Part shown: positions 1 to 8,371 of the stretch, one piece after another | How the letters are laid out: each line of letters opens with the position of its first letter | How positions within the stretch are numbered: position 1 is the stretch's first letter | DNA from: an uncultured Prevotella sp. | Lineage (GTDB): Bacteria > Bacteroidota > Bacteroidia > Bacteroidales > Bacteroidaceae | DNA: 41,775 nt | Reading direction: 5' to 3' | Assembly (NCBI GenBank): GCA_905210845.1 | Contig: CAJLYG010000006.1 | Span: 1 to 41,775, forward strand | Notes under the pieces: model-generated | Databases searched by the model: none | The model's input: the letters and a program-made list of their open reading frames with translations, nothing else | Told to the model about the DNA's origin: nothing | Translations under genes and position numbers: made by a program

Positions 1-1491
1 GATATCCTGCAGGGTGGCATTGCGCGTGGGCCGTTCGTCCAAGCGCTGGATAGGAACGATCGGGAAGAGCTGGTCGATTGCCCAACTGTCGGGCAGGGAT
101 TGGAACAGGGAGAAGTTGCAGAAGTATTTATCTGCGAGCAACTTATCTAAGTTCATCAACTCTTCCGGGACATGCTTCAGGGATTTGGCAATGGCATTGA
201 TCTCCCGGCAGACACTCCAGTACATACTTTCGATCTCGGCCCGTGTCTTCAGGTCGACCAGTCCATGGGAGAAGAGGTCTAAGGCTTCTTCCCTGATCTG
301 CTCGGCATCGTGCCAGTCTTCCATCATGGAGCGTGGGTTCAGGTTGTCCCAAATCTCATAGAGGTCCTTGACCAACTGGTGGTCATTTTCTTTCGGCTCG
401 AACTCTTCTGGCATCTCAGGGAGCGAGGCTGTCTCCAAGACATCGATGACCAATACGCTATGGTGAGCTGCCAATGAGCGTCCGCTTTCCGTGATGATGT
501 TAGGTTGTGGGATCCCATTGCGGTCGGCTGCATCCACGAAAGTATAGACGCAGTCGTTGACATACTCTTGGATGGAGTAGTTGACAGAGCTCTCGCTGCT
601 GGAAGAACGCGTGCCGTCATAGTCCACTCCTAATCCTCCGCCACAGTCCACGAAGTCGACCCCATATCCCATTTTATGGAGTTGCACGTAGAATTGGGAT
701 GCCTCCCGGAGGGCGGTTTGGATCCTGCGGATCTTCGTGATCTGTGAGCCAATATGGAAATGGATCAGTCGCAGGCAGTCATGAAGCCCCTTTTCGTCTA
801 AGATCCTCAAGGCTTCCAACACTTCCGAACTGGTCAACCCGAACTTGCTGGCATCGCCGCCGCTCTCTTCCCATTTGCCCGACCCGCTGGAAGCCAGTTT
901 GATGCGGATTCCGAGATTGGGCTTTACGTGCAGTTTCTTGGCTGCTTTTGCGATAATCTCCAGCTCGTTCAATTTCTCAACGACGATGAAGATGCGCTTC
1001 CCCATCTTCTGGGCTAACAGTGCCAACTCGATATAGCTTTGGTCCTTATAGCCATTGCATACGATCAGGGCATCACTTTGGCACTGGACGGCGATCACGG
1101 CATGGAGCTCTGGTTTGGAGCCGGCTTCCAGTCCCAGGTTGAATTTCTTTCCATGTGAGATGATCTCTTCCACCACCGGTTGCATTTGATTGACCTTGAT
1201 GGGGTAGATGATAAAGTTCTCACCTTTGAAATGATACTCTTCGGCAGCTTTCTTAAAGCAGCTGGCTGTCTTCTCGATACGATTATCAAGAATGTCTGGA
1301 AAACGGAGAAGGACAGGTGGCGTCACATCGCGCAGCGCCAGTTCAGCCATGACATCACGCAGGTCTATCTGCGTGTTATCCTTGCAAGGGGTGACATAAA
1401 CATGTCCTTTTTCGTTGACTCCAAAATAAGAGGTACCCCAACCATTGATGTTATAGAGTTCCTTCGAATCCTCAATCGTCCATTTCTTCAT
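1..1491 (-). CDS. speA: Biosynthetic arginine decarboxylase, C-terminal end cut by window edge
   Basis: PLP-dependent enzyme that decarboxylates arginine to agmatine, the first step of one route to putrescine and spermidine; cytoplasmic. 497 codons are visible from the ATG at 1491 (MKKWTIED) and the frame is still open at base 1; the family is usually about 630 residues, so roughly the last fifth is missing. The PLP-lysine motif YPIKVNQ (K99), the barrel motif HFHIGSQ and the glycine-rich CGGGLGVDYDG are all present, and the visible end (VPIQRLDERPT) is also typical of the family. It begins 9 bases after the aroK stop and so is probably the third gene of topA-aroK-speA. No frameshift is seen. 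The identification is firm from motif order and length. Confidence 0.95.
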   Translation of the reverse strand, partial: MKKWTIEDSKELYNINGWGTSYFGVNEKGHVYVTPCKDNTQIDLRDVMAELALRDVTPPVLLRFPDILDNRIEKTASCFKKAAEEYHFKGENFIIYPIKVNQMQPVVEEIISHGKKFNLGLEAGSKPELHAVIAVQCQSDALIVCNGYKDQSYIELALLAQKMGKRIFIVVEKLNELEIIAKAAKKLHVKPNLGIRIKLASSGSGKWEESGGDASKFGLTSSEVLEALRILDEKGLHDCLRLIHFHIGSQITKIRRIQTALREASQFYVQLHKMGYGVDFVDCGGGLGVDYDGTRSSSSESSVNYSIQEYVNDCVYTFVDAADRNGIPQPNIITESGRSLAAHHSVLVIDVLETASLPEMPEEFEPKENDHQLVKDLYEIWDNLNPRSMMEDWHDAEQIREEALDLFSHGLVDLKTRAEIESMYWSVCREINAIAKSLKHVPEELMNLDKLLADKYFCNFSLFQSLPDSWAIDQLFPIVPIQRLDERPTRNATLQDI

Positions 1492-1500
1492 TTCAATTGC

Positions 1501-2028
1501 TTATATAGTTAATAGTTCACGTAGTTTTTGAACAGATATCTTTATTTTCTCGTAATTATCCATCAGGTTCACGTCTAAGGTATATTTCGCCTTGGCGTAA
1601 TAGGGTTCCCGGATCTTGAGCTGCTCCTTGATGAAGATCTTGACCTCTTCCGGTGTCTTGTTCAGGAGAAGCGGGCGGACGGTCTTTCCCATTTTCAGGT
1701 GCCCGTATAGCACCTCTGGGGTTGCCTTCAGGTAAATAGTCTCGCCTTGCTGGTTCATGTAGTCCATGTTGTTGAAGAAACACGGAGTCCCCCCACCGCA
1801 ACTGATGATAACATTCTCGAATTCAGCCACTTCGTGCAGCATGGTATGCTCGATCTTTCTGAATCCTTCTTCCCCCTTTTCGTCAAAGATCTGCTTGACG
1901 GTTTTCCGCATCCTGCTTTCTATATACCAGTCGAGGTCGTAGAAGGGGATATTGATTTCTTTGGAAAGAGCCTTGCCTACGGTCGTCTTTCCGGCGCCCA
2001 TGTATCCTAAGATAATGATCCTTTTCAT
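1501..2028 (-). CDS. aroK: Shikimate kinase
   Basis: Phosphorylates shikimate to shikimate 3-phosphate with ATP in chorismate and aromatic amino-acid synthesis; cytoplasmic. The 175-residue product has the usual family length. It carries the Walker A motif GYMGAGKTT (about residues 8-16), the DLDWYIE segment with the shikimate-binding Asp, the FRKIE segment whose Arg binds substrate, the GGGTP loop and a lid-type VRPLL. I chose the ATG at 2028: it overlaps the topA stop as ATGA, which implies translational coupling, and it places Walker A at the normal distance from the N terminus. A longer in-frame reading from 2091 would add 21 residues buried in topA and not typical of the family. Confidence 0.94.
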   Translation of the reverse strand: MKRIIILGYMGAGKTTVGKALSKEINIPFYDLDWYIESRMRKTVKQIFDEKGEEGFRKIEHTMLHEVAEFENVIISCGGGTPCFFNNMDYMNQQGETIYLKATPEVLYGHLKMGKTVRPLLLNKTPEEVKIFIKEQLKIREPYYAKAKYTLDVNLMDNYEKIKISVQKLRELLTI

Positions 2029-4364
2029 TTCTTCTTGCTTGCTGCTGTGGCCTTCTTGCTGGTAACAGGTGTACTGACAATCTTCATGCACTCCTCGTAG
2101 GTGAGGTCCTTTGCCTTGTCATGTAGGTTTTTGGGAATACGGTAGTTCTTCCCGTCACGGGCAATGTAGGGTCCATAGCGACCGTTCAGGATTTCCATGG
2201 AAGGGTCTTCGTCAAACTTCTTGATATGGCGTTGTTCCTCCTGTACCCGCTTCTGTTGGATTAGCTCGATGGCTGTGTCCAGGCTGACGGTCATAGGGTC
2301 TTCTGTCTTGGGCAGGGACACGTACTTCTTGTTGTGCATGATATAAGGTCCGAAACGACCTGCGCCAATTACGACGGGAGTTCCTTCAAACTCTCCTACG
2401 GTTCTGGGCAACTTGAACAACTCTAAAGCTTCTTCCAAGGTGATGGTTTCCATGCTCTTGTCTGCTGGCAACTGTGAGAAGCGCGGCTTTTCCTTGTCAT
2501 CTGCTGAACCGATCTGCACAACAGGCCCGAAGCGTCCGATCTTGACAAACACCGGTTTTCCGGACTTGGGGTCTTTGCCGAGCTCCCTCTCGCCCGCCTT
2601 GTGGGCCGACCGGGAATTCATGACATGTTCGACAGTAGGCTCGAAGTTCTTGTCAAACTTGTGCATCATGTCCGTCCACTGTTCTTTTCCTTCTGCGATC
2701 TGGTCGAATTGTTCCTCAACCTTTGCCGTGAAGTTATAATCCATGATGCTTGGGAAATTTTCCATGAGGAAGTCGTTGACCACAATGCCGATGTCGGTAG
2801 GGAGGAGTTTACCCTTTTCGTTCCCTACCATTTCCTTTTTCGTCCTTGATGCGATCTTGATGCCTTTCAGCGTATCAATGGTGTAGCTACGCTCTTCTCC
2901 CTTGTTGTCTCCTTTCTGAACATAGTCACGTTGCTGGATCGTGCTGATGGTCGGGGCATACGTAGAAGGACGCCCAATGCCTAATTCCTCCAACTTCTTC
3001 ACCAAGCTGGCTTCCGTGTATCGGTTCGGTGCTTGCGAGAAACGCTCCGTGGAAGTAATCTCCCGACGCTCCAGTTGGTCGCCGTCTTTCAAGACCGGTA
3101 AGGTATGGGATGAGTCTTCCTGGGTGTTTTCCTCATCATCCGTGGATTCGAAGTATACTTTCAGGAAACCGTCAAAGACGACAACCTCTCCGTTTGCGAT
3201 AAACTTCTCTTCACTGTTCGACATGTTGATGGTGACAGTCGTCTTCTCAATCTGTGCATCCGCCATCTGGGAAGCTGCGGTACGCTTCCAGATCAGGTTG
3301 TAGAGTCGTTTCTCCTGTGATGTCCCTTCTATCTCTGTGTCGCTCATGTAAGTAGGGCGGATTGCCTCATGAGCTTCCTGCGCCCCTTTGGAATGAGTGA
3401 CGTATTTGCGCGGTTTGCTGTATTCCTTGCCATAGAGCTTGATGATCTCGTCCTTGCTGGCATTGATGCACAGGGAAGAAAGGTTGACACTATCGGTACG
3501 CATGTAAGTGATCTTTCCACTTTCATACAGATGTTGTGCGACCATCATCGTTTGGGAGACCGTGAATCCTAATTTCCTGGCAGCTTCCTGTTGGAGCGTT
3601 GAGGTAGTGAAAGGAGGGGCAGGGGTGCGCTTCAGCGGTTTCTTGCTGATGGCGGACACGGTGAATGTAGCATCCTTGCATTTCTCAAGAAAGGCGGTTG
3701 CCTCTTCATGGCTTTTGAATCGCTTGTCCAATTCCGCTTTCACCTCTGAGATATTGCCTTGCTCGTTCGTCAAGGTGAAGATGGCATTGATGCGGTAGTA
3801 GGGCTCACTCTTGAAGTTCTGGATTTCCCGTTCTCTCTCGACGATCAAGCGTACGGCAACGCTTTGTACGCGACCTGCAGAAAGGGCCGGCTTTACCTTG
3901 CGCCACAATACGGGAGAGAGCTTGAATCCTACCAACCGGTCAAGGACCCTTCGGGCCTGTTGGGCATTGACTAAATTCATGTCCAAATGCCGGGGATGCT
4001 TGATGGCATCTAAGATGGCAGGCTTGGTGATTTCATGAAAGACAATACGATTCGTGTTTTGCTCATCTAACCCTAAGACCTCGCAAAGGTGCCAAGAGAT
4101 GGCCTCCCCTTCGCGGTCTTCATCGGATGCCAACCATATCTGCTTGGCTGCCTTCGCATTCTTCTTTAGGTCGCTGACCAGTTTTTTCTTCTCTTCCGGA
4201 ATCTCATAATAAGGTTCTAACGTCTTTTCGTTAATACTGAGTTCCTTTTTCTTTAAATCGCGGATATGCCCATAGCTGGACATCACCTTATAGTCGTTCC
4301 CTAAGAATTTCTCAATTGTTTTTGCCTTTGCGGGGCTCTCTACAATAACTAAATTTTCTTGCAT
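2025..4364 (-). CDS. topA: DNA topoisomerase I (type IA)
   Basis: Relaxes negative supercoils by cutting and resealing one DNA strand. The 779-residue product starts with the Toprim signature NLVIVESPAKAKTIEKFLG and has the acidic Toprim cluster in SDEDREGEA. The catalytic tyrosine lies in the motif KITYMRTDS (Y287). The C terminus has several GRFGPYI/GRYGPYI-type repeats (Toprim_C_rpt) instead of an obvious four-cysteine zinc-ribbon array, and ends in a lysine-rich tail (SKKATAASKKK). ATGs at 4364 and 4367 are both possible; an ATG at 4394 overlaps the -7 promoter box at 4399-4392 and is unlikely. It is the first gene of an operon with aroK (4-base overlap) and speA. Confidence 0.95.
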   Translation of the reverse strand: MQENLVIVESPAKAKTIEKFLGNDYKVMSSYGHIRDLKKKELSINEKTLEPYYEIPEEKKKLVSDLKKNAKAAKQIWLASDEDREGEAISWHLCEVLGLDEQNTNRIVFHEITKPAILDAIKHPRHLDMNLVNAQQARRVLDRLVGFKLSPVLWRKVKPALSAGRVQSVAVRLIVEREREIQNFKSEPYYRINAIFTLTNEQGNISEVKAELDKRFKSHEEATAFLEKCKDATFTVSAISKKPLKRTPAPPFTTSTLQQEAARKLGFTVSQTMMVAQHLYESGKITYMRTDSVNLSSLCINASKDEIIKLYGKEYSKPRKYVTHSKGAQEAHEAIRPTYMSDTEIEGTSQEKRLYNLIWKRTAASQMADAQIEKTTVTINMSNSEEKFIANGEVVVFDGFLKVYFESTDDEENTQEDSSHTLPVLKDGDQLERREITSTERFSQAPNRYTEASLVKKLEELGIGRPSTYAPTISTIQQRDYVQKGDNKGEERSYTIDTLKGIKIASRTKKEMVGNEKGKLLPTDIGIVVNDFLMENFPSIMDYNFTAKVEEQFDQIAEGKEQWTDMMHKFDKNFEPTVEHVMNSRSAHKAGERELGKDPKSGKPVFVKIGRFGPVVQIGSADDKEKPRFSQLPADKSMETITLEEALELFKLPRTVGEFEGTPVVIGAGRFGPYIMHNKKYVSLPKTEDPMTVSLDTAIELIQQKRVQEEQRHIKKFDEDPSMEILNGRYGPYIARDGKNYRIPKNLHDKAKDLTYEECMKIVSTPVTSKKATAASKKK

Positions 4365-4391
4365 CATCGCGAATAATATATTTATAGGGCG

Positions 4392-4399
4392 CAAAAGTA
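4392..4399 (-). promoter_or_regulatory. Promoter -7 box of the topA operon
   Basis: TACTTTTG matches the Bacteroidetes -7 consensus TAnnTTTG. It lies about 28 bases before the topA ATG. No clear TTTG is seen at -33, so only half the promoter is supported. The position argues against the longer topA start at 4394. Confidence 0.55.
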
Positions 4400-4475
4400 A
4401 CTAAAATTTTGCTCACACCTTATTATATGGGGAAAATTTCGTATTTTTTAAGGATTTATTCTTGCATTGTCTGCT

Positions 4476-4506
4476 AACAAACAAAAAGACAGGCTTTTAG
4501 CCTGTC
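4476..4506 (-). terminator. Intrinsic terminator of the esterase-NUDIX unit
   Basis: On the minus strand an 8-bp stem (arms 4499-4506 and 4488-4495, GACAGGCT type) with a 3-base loop is followed by TTTTTGTTTGTT. It sits 10 bases after the NUDIX stop and before topA, separating the two units. Confidence 0.85.
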
Positions 4507-4516
4507 CCGTTATGCC

Positions 4517-5041
4517 CTATCTTTGATGCTTCTCGATGAACTCGTATAGGCCTTGTCTGACAGACCGAAGCCCAAATTGTTCCTTATGGATCTCTTCTAA
4601 AGGGATCCACATACATTCTGCGGCATCATCCCCAGCCTTTAAGGCACTGGTGTCTTTTACCTCGCAGACAAAGAACATATCGAGCGTCCTGATGTCCATG
4701 CCACTGTACAAGTACACGTTCGGAATACTGAAAATATATTTGGCCTGTGTAACTTCCAGTCCTGTCTCTTCCTTTACTTCCCGGATCACACCTTCTTCTG
4801 CACTTTCCCCAATGTCGCAGAATCCGCCGGGAAGGTCGAGCGTGCCCTTGGCTGGCTCATTCTTCCTGCGCTCCACTAACAACTCTCCTTTCTCGTTGAG
4901 GATGAAGGCTACGTTGGCAGCACTCGGATTCAGGAAATATTCGAACCCACAATTTTGGCATTTCTTGCTTCTCTCACTGTTGACGTCAAAGTGAGAACTG
5001 CCACATGCCGGGCAGTAATTGAATTTCTCTAATGGATGCAT
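4517..5041 (-). CDS. NUDIX hydrolase with N-terminal zinc ribbon
   Basis: A 174-residue protein of the pyrophosphohydrolase family. The complete Nudix box (G-x5-E-x7-REV-x-EE-x-GL) spans residues 73-95, with the metal-binding glutamates at 88, 91 and 92. Before it lies a four-cysteine zinc ribbon (C10, C13, C28, C31), as in NudC-like and ADP-ribose/NAD-type NUDIX proteins, but it lacks the larger NudC architecture. The substrate cannot be read from sequence; NADH, ADP-ribose or another nucleoside diphosphate derivative are options. It starts 28 bases after the stop of the upstream esterase gene and is closed by a terminator, so the two are probably co-transcribed. I see no functional link between them. 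Confidence 0.85.
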   Translation of the reverse strand: MHPLEKFNYCPACGSSHFDVNSERSKKCQNCGFEYFLNPSAANVAFILNEKGELLVERRKNEPAKGTLDLPGGFCDIGESAEEGVIREVKEETGLEVTQAKYIFSIPNVYLYSGMDIRTLDMFFVCEVKDTSALKAGDDAAECMWIPLEEIHKEQFGLRSVRQGLYEFIEKHQR

Positions 5042-5069
5042 TGTAATAAATTATACTCTTATTAATGAT

Positions 5070-6500
5070 TTACCAATTGTCAGTCCTAAATGGGAATAAA
5101 GGCAGTAACGCTCCGTTCTTGACATTCCCATATCCCCAGTTGCGGAAAGCATAGCGCACGGCAACTGGCTGGCGGACGTCGGGGCAGGTGATGATGATCC
5201 CTTTCTGCCAACCATAAGTAGCTGTCGCCTTGTGGAAGACATGGTCTGGGCCCGCTACCTCAAAGCCTTGGAGGTCTTCAAGCCTGCTGATGGCTTTATA
5301 GTTATTCTGTAAATGTACGTAGCATGTGTCGTTGGAAATCTTCAGGTCTTTAAAAGATGGACTTTCGCACTGGATGCTTTTCATCCCATAGGTCTTGTGC
5401 ATGGCTTGCAGGGCCAGTCGCTCGCCCACTTGCTGCTTTTGGCAAGGATGGATTTGATGGCTTTCGTAGGGATATACCAAGTCGTCAGTGCAAATGATAC
5501 CGCTGTTGGGGATGGTCTTGGAGGCGTTGAACTGCTGCTCGCGCAGCTTAGGTCCCCAGTCTCCTGCCTTGTCTCCATTATAGTAAGGGGCTATCTGGAC
5601 GAAATAGAAAGGGATCTCTCCTAACTTGAAATCGCGGCGCCATTGACTGACAAGGTCGGTCAATCGTTGGGTATATTGACCGGCGGGGTCGCCTACGTTA
5701 GAACATCCTTGATAGAAGATGATACCTTTGACGGTGTAGTTGAGAATTGGAGAGAACGTGCCATTTCCCCATACGAGTGGGCGATGGTAATCCGAATTGA
5801 ATTTTTTGACGATGGCAGCCGAGTCTAAGGGCTCTTGGGTGTTCTTCCTTAGATAGGATTCGTCCAACCAACTTTCCACCCGTGTACCACCCTTGTTGGC
5901 CATGATGAGTCCGACGGGAATCCCCAAGGTTTTGTTTAATGCCTGTGCGAAGAAATATCCTGTCGCCGATGCCTCTCCAACAGTTTCCGGACCGATCTCC
6001 TTCCATTCGCAGACGGCATCGTTCAAAGGTTTCATGCTCATGGTACTGGGTATCTTGACGTAATGGATGCCTTGATATTCATTGGCATTCATCACCACTT
6101 GGTTGTATCCTTCTACAGGACAGTTGTCAAAGCCTTTTATGGGCATCTCCATATTACTTTGGCCTGCGCATACCCATACTTCCCCGGAGAGGATGCCGTT
6201 CACGACGGTCTTTTCCCCATCGTCAAACGTAATGGACAGAGGCGTATAACTGGCGGAGGGAACTTTGATGGAGAGCAACCATCGTCCGTCCTTTCCTGTT
6301 TGGGCTGAATAGGTTTCGTTCGACCATGATACGGACACCTTTACTGTTTTTCCTGGCTTGTCCCATCCCCAAAGGCGGGCATCAGAATTCTGCTGCAGGA
6401 TCATTTTGTCGCTGATCAGGTGAGGAAGCCTGACCTTGGCATAGGCACCGCCAAGAATGAGTGATACCATGGCAGCAATCATTATCATTCGTTTCATCAT
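5070..6500 (-). CDS. Sialate O-acetylesterase-like SGNH hydrolase, exported
   Basis: 476 residues with an N-terminal signal peptide (about residues 1-21, ending GGAYA). It belongs to the SGNH sialate O-acetylesterase type: the block VWVCAGQSNMEMP holds the candidate nucleophile S115, followed by NKGGTRVESWLDE, then IIFYQGCSN (family more often YQGE-N), and near the end IHPCQKQQVGERLA with the likely catalytic His. No Asp is present two or three residues before that His, where SGNH enzymes often have one. The expected reaction is removal of O-acetyl groups from sialic acid or another acetylated sugar in the periplasm; members also act on plant xylan esters. No sialidase is encoded in the window. 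It is followed by the NUDIX gene 28 bases on. Confidence 0.8.
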   Translation of the reverse strand: MMKRMIMIAAMVSLILGGAYAKVRLPHLISDKMILQQNSDARLWGWDKPGKTVKVSVSWSNETYSAQTGKDGRWLLSIKVPSASYTPLSITFDDGEKTVVNGILSGEVWVCAGQSNMEMPIKGFDNCPVEGYNQVVMNANEYQGIHYVKIPSTMSMKPLNDAVCEWKEIGPETVGEASATGYFFAQALNKTLGIPVGLIMANKGGTRVESWLDESYLRKNTQEPLDSAAIVKKFNSDYHRPLVWGNGTFSPILNYTVKGIIFYQGCSNVGDPAGQYTQRLTDLVSQWRRDFKLGEIPFYFVQIAPYYNGDKAGDWGPKLREQQFNASKTIPNSGIICTDDLVYPYESHQIHPCQKQQVGERLALQAMHKTYGMKSIQCESPSFKDLKISNDTCYVHLQNNYKAISRLEDLQGFEVAGPDHVFHKATATYGWQKGIIITCPDVRQPVAVRYAFRNWGYGNVKNGALLPLFPFRTDNW

Positions 6501-6521
6501 ACGGTAATTTTAAATCTGTTG

Positions 6522-6552
6522 CAATATTACAAAAAAAATCCCTTCTTTGCAA
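6522..6552 (-). promoter_or_regulatory. Possible promoter of the esterase gene overlapping the upstream terminator
   Basis: On the minus strand TAATATTG (6529-6522, one mismatch to TAnnTTTG) follows a TTG (6552-6550) with a 20-base spacer. The TTG lies in the loop of the terminator hairpin of the previous gene. Weak match. Confidence 0.3.
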
Positions 6553-6563
6553 CAAAGAAGGGA
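6531..6563 (-). terminator. Intrinsic terminator of the lipoprotein gene
   Basis: A perfect 11-bp stem (arms 6539-6549 and 6553-6563, TCCCTTCTTTG type) with a 3-base loop is followed on the minus strand by eight T (6538-6531). It ends the 6596-7780 unit. Confidence 0.9.
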
Positions 6564-6595
6564 TATATTTGACAAAATAAGATGCTTTATGATCT

Positions 6596-7780
6596 TTATA
6601 ATAAAGCCTTGATGGCTGCGTCAATGTCTTTGATCTGCACGTCTCGTTTCTGTAGGACATTGTTCTTGTCAATGAGGAAGAATGTCGGGATTTGCTGGAC
6701 GTTGTAATTGATCAGGTTCTGGGAGCTGGTTCCATCTGCATCCCGCACACTGATCCACGGAAGGGCTGCAGTCTGGGTCTTCCAGAAATGCTCGTCAGGG
6801 TCTAGGGACACTTGATAGATTTCAAATCCCTGGGCGTGGTATTTGTTGTACAGTTCCCTGAGCATCATGATCCTTTTCAGAGAATTATCGCTGGCGAAGA
6901 TATGGAAGTCGAGCATGACCACCTTTCCCTTGAGGTCTGACAGCCTTCGGGTGACGCCCTTATTGTCTTGCAGAGCAATGTCGATGATGCCTGATGTGTT
7001 GATCTTTCTGGAGTCGATGGCCATGTTGGCACGCTCATTCCTGATGATGCGCACGTCTTTCATGCCTTCAATGGCGATATTATGCAGGTTCTTGCCCCGT
7101 TCAGCCTTTGGATAGTAGGTGTCCCAACTGGTAGCCACGGCTGCAAAGACCTTCACATCATCCTCGCTACTGCGGGGATTGAAGATCAAGGAGCTCACAT
7201 TGCCTAAGGTGAATGTCTGGAAAAGGGCAAAATAGGAGTAAGCCTTCATCGGCTCTTTGAAAATATAATTTAACTTGACGTTATTCTTATATGCGACAAG
7301 AACGCTTTGCACGCTGTCCTCAACAGCGTCTACCCCTAAGCTGGGATTGTTGGCAATCGCGTTGATCTGTGCCTGGAGCCCCATCTGCAGCAGGGCCAGT
7401 TCCTTGATTTTGGAACACTCCTCCGACCCCGACACTTCGTAGCCAGCAGACATGTTGGGATAGGAAGCCTTGATAGAAATCGTTTCCGTGGAATCCGCTG
7501 CTACATTGATGATTTGGTTCGCAATGCGTAGGCGATAGAATTCCGGTGCTCCTGAGGCTTTCCCGTCAAAAGAAAAATTCCCATCTGCATCTAATTTGAC
7601 AGAGTCGACAACCTGCGGGCCATTCAAACTCATGTTCTCAAAATACAAGGTTGAGTCCTTGGCGTCAGAGATCGTTCCGTTGACGTGAAATTTCTTCTCG
7701 GTACAAGAGACTATTGCCAATGCCATCATCATGATCATGGCAACTGATGCAAAACCGGTAATATTCCTTTTCATTTTCAT
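6596..7780 (-). CDS. Lipoprotein with DUF4369-like and thioredoxin-fold domains, no CxxC
   Basis: 394 residues from the ATG at 7780 (MKMKRN). A lipoprotein signal ends at lipobox AIVSC (C26), placing it in the periplasm or at a membrane face. Residues about 29-120 resemble DUF4369 (beta-rich, HVNGTISDAKDSTLYFEN). The C-terminal 120 residues have the AhpC/TSA-thioredoxin pattern (LKGKVVMLDFHIFASDN, a Q-I-P-T-F cis-Pro loop, FFLIDKNN). The usual CxxC that follows the VLVNFWA-type strand is missing (HIFASDNSLK), so disulfide chemistry of the normal kind is unlikely. Bacteroidetes carry many such TlpA/ResA-like paralogues of unclear role. The start at 7780 lies downstream of a very good promoter, which rules out the longer reading from 7813. 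It forms its own unit. Confidence 0.8.
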   Translation of the reverse strand: MKMKRNITGFASVAMIMMMALAIVSCTEKKFHVNGTISDAKDSTLYFENMSLNGPQVVDSVKLDADGNFSFDGKASGAPEFYRLRIANQIINVAADSTETISIKASYPNMSAGYEVSGSEECSKIKELALLQMGLQAQINAIANNPSLGVDAVEDSVQSVLVAYKNNVKLNYIFKEPMKAYSYFALFQTFTLGNVSSLIFNPRSSEDDVKVFAAVATSWDTYYPKAERGKNLHNIAIEGMKDVRIIRNERANMAIDSRKINTSGIIDIALQDNKGVTRRLSDLKGKVVMLDFHIFASDNSLKRIMMLRELYNKYHAQGFEIYQVSLDPDEHFWKTQTAALPWISVRDADGTSSQNLINYNVQQIPTFFLIDKNNVLQKRDVQIKDIDAAIKALL

Positions 7781-7799
7781 GCGTTTCCTATTTTGAATG

Positions 7800-7830
7800 C
7801 AAAAATATAGCAATTAGGTCAAACTACAAA
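7800..7830 (-). promoter_or_regulatory. Promoter of the thioredoxin-like lipoprotein gene
   Basis: On the minus strand TTTG (7830-7827), a 19-base spacer, then TATTTTTG (7807-7800): an exact match to the Bacteroidetes pattern TTTG-N19-TAnnTTTG. The expected start of transcription is near 7793. Confidence 0.8.
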
Positions 7831-7846
7831 ATTATTTCTTCGATTT

Positions 7847-8224
7847 TTATAATTGTCTTACGAATTGAATGCCGATAAATACAGCAACGAGACCGAGGGC
7901 TACACTGCCTCCAGCATAAAGCGCGCCATAAAGGATGTTGTCTTCCCGGAACAAATGGAGTGTCTCGTTCATGAAAGTTGAAAATGTGGTAAAACCTCCA
8001 CAGAAGCCAACTGTCAGGAATAATTTGAGGTTGGGGTCGAGAAGGGCACCGCGGTCGAAAAGACCGTAAATGGCTCCGATGAGGAAACATCCCATGATAT
8101 TAACCACCATCGTACCCCAAGGAAAGACGGTGAAGAGGGAACCTTGAATGGCTTTCGATATCAGGAATCTGCAGACAGACCCCATCGCGCCACCTAATGC
8201 CACAAATAAAATACTTCGTATCAT
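7847..8224 (-). CDS. crcB: Fluoride ion channel CrcB/Fluc
   Basis: A 125-residue four-helix membrane protein that exports fluoride as an antiparallel dimer. It has the family motifs GGAMGSVCRF near the N terminus, GTMVVNIMGCFLIG in helix 2, and GFCGGFTTFSTF in helix 3, including the phenylalanine and sodium-site region. Length is normal for a single-gene Fluc. I chose the ATG at 8224 (MIRSILFVALGG); a TTG at 8236 would overlap the -7 box. The gene is transcribed divergently from pnp. The untranslated leader seems only a few bases long, so there is no room for a fluoride riboswitch. Confidence 0.93.
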   Translation of the reverse strand: MIRSILFVALGGAMGSVCRFLISKAIQGSLFTVFPWGTMVVNIMGCFLIGAIYGLFDRGALLDPNLKLFLTVGFCGGFTTFSTFMNETLHLFREDNILYGALYAGGSVALGLVAVFIGIQFVRQL

Positions 8225-8233
8225 AATCTGGTG

Positions 8234-8241
8234 CAAAGATA
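8234..8241 (-). promoter_or_regulatory. Promoter -7 box of crcB
   Basis: TATCTTTG on the minus strand, an exact TAnnTTTG match 10 bases before the crcB ATG, implying a very short leader. No clear -33 element is seen. Confidence 0.6.
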
Positions 8242-8314
8242 ATCATTTCTATTCAAGAAGTGTGAACAATTCAAAATATATTCACTTTTATTCTTTCGTT
8301 ATCAATAATTTAGC

Positions 8315-8322
8315 TATCTTTG
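8315..8322 (+). promoter_or_regulatory. Promoter -7 box of pnp
   Basis: TATCTTTG, an exact TAnnTTTG match, 49 bases before the pnp ATG. It gives a leader of about 43 bases that contains a five-codon reading frame (8338-8355). Confidence 0.6.
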
Positions 8323-8337
8323 CAAGATGATTTTTAG

Positions 8338-8355
8338 ATGTTAGATAAACAATAA
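8338..8355 (+). CDS. Possible five-codon leader peptide before pnp
   Basis: ATG TTA GAT AAA CAA TAA encodes MLDKQ between the pnp promoter and the pnp start. The ten bases TTTTTAGATG that contain its start codon (8331-8340) recur exactly at the pnp start codon (8365-8374), so the two translation-initiation contexts are the same. Function, if any, is unknown; chance in an A+T-rich leader is possible. Confidence 0.3.
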   Translation: MLDKQ

Positions 8356-8371
8356 GTTTTTAAATTTTTAG

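Noticed and set aside
2025..4394. Longer topA reading starting at 4394
   Set aside because: The ATG lies on the -7 box 4399-4392, so it would not be in the transcript; the Toprim motif begins right after the ATG at 4364.
8225..8371. Fluoride riboswitch before crcB
   Set aside because: The crcB -7 box lies 10 bases before its ATG, leaving no leader for a riboswitch, and no fluoride-motif pattern is seen on either strand.
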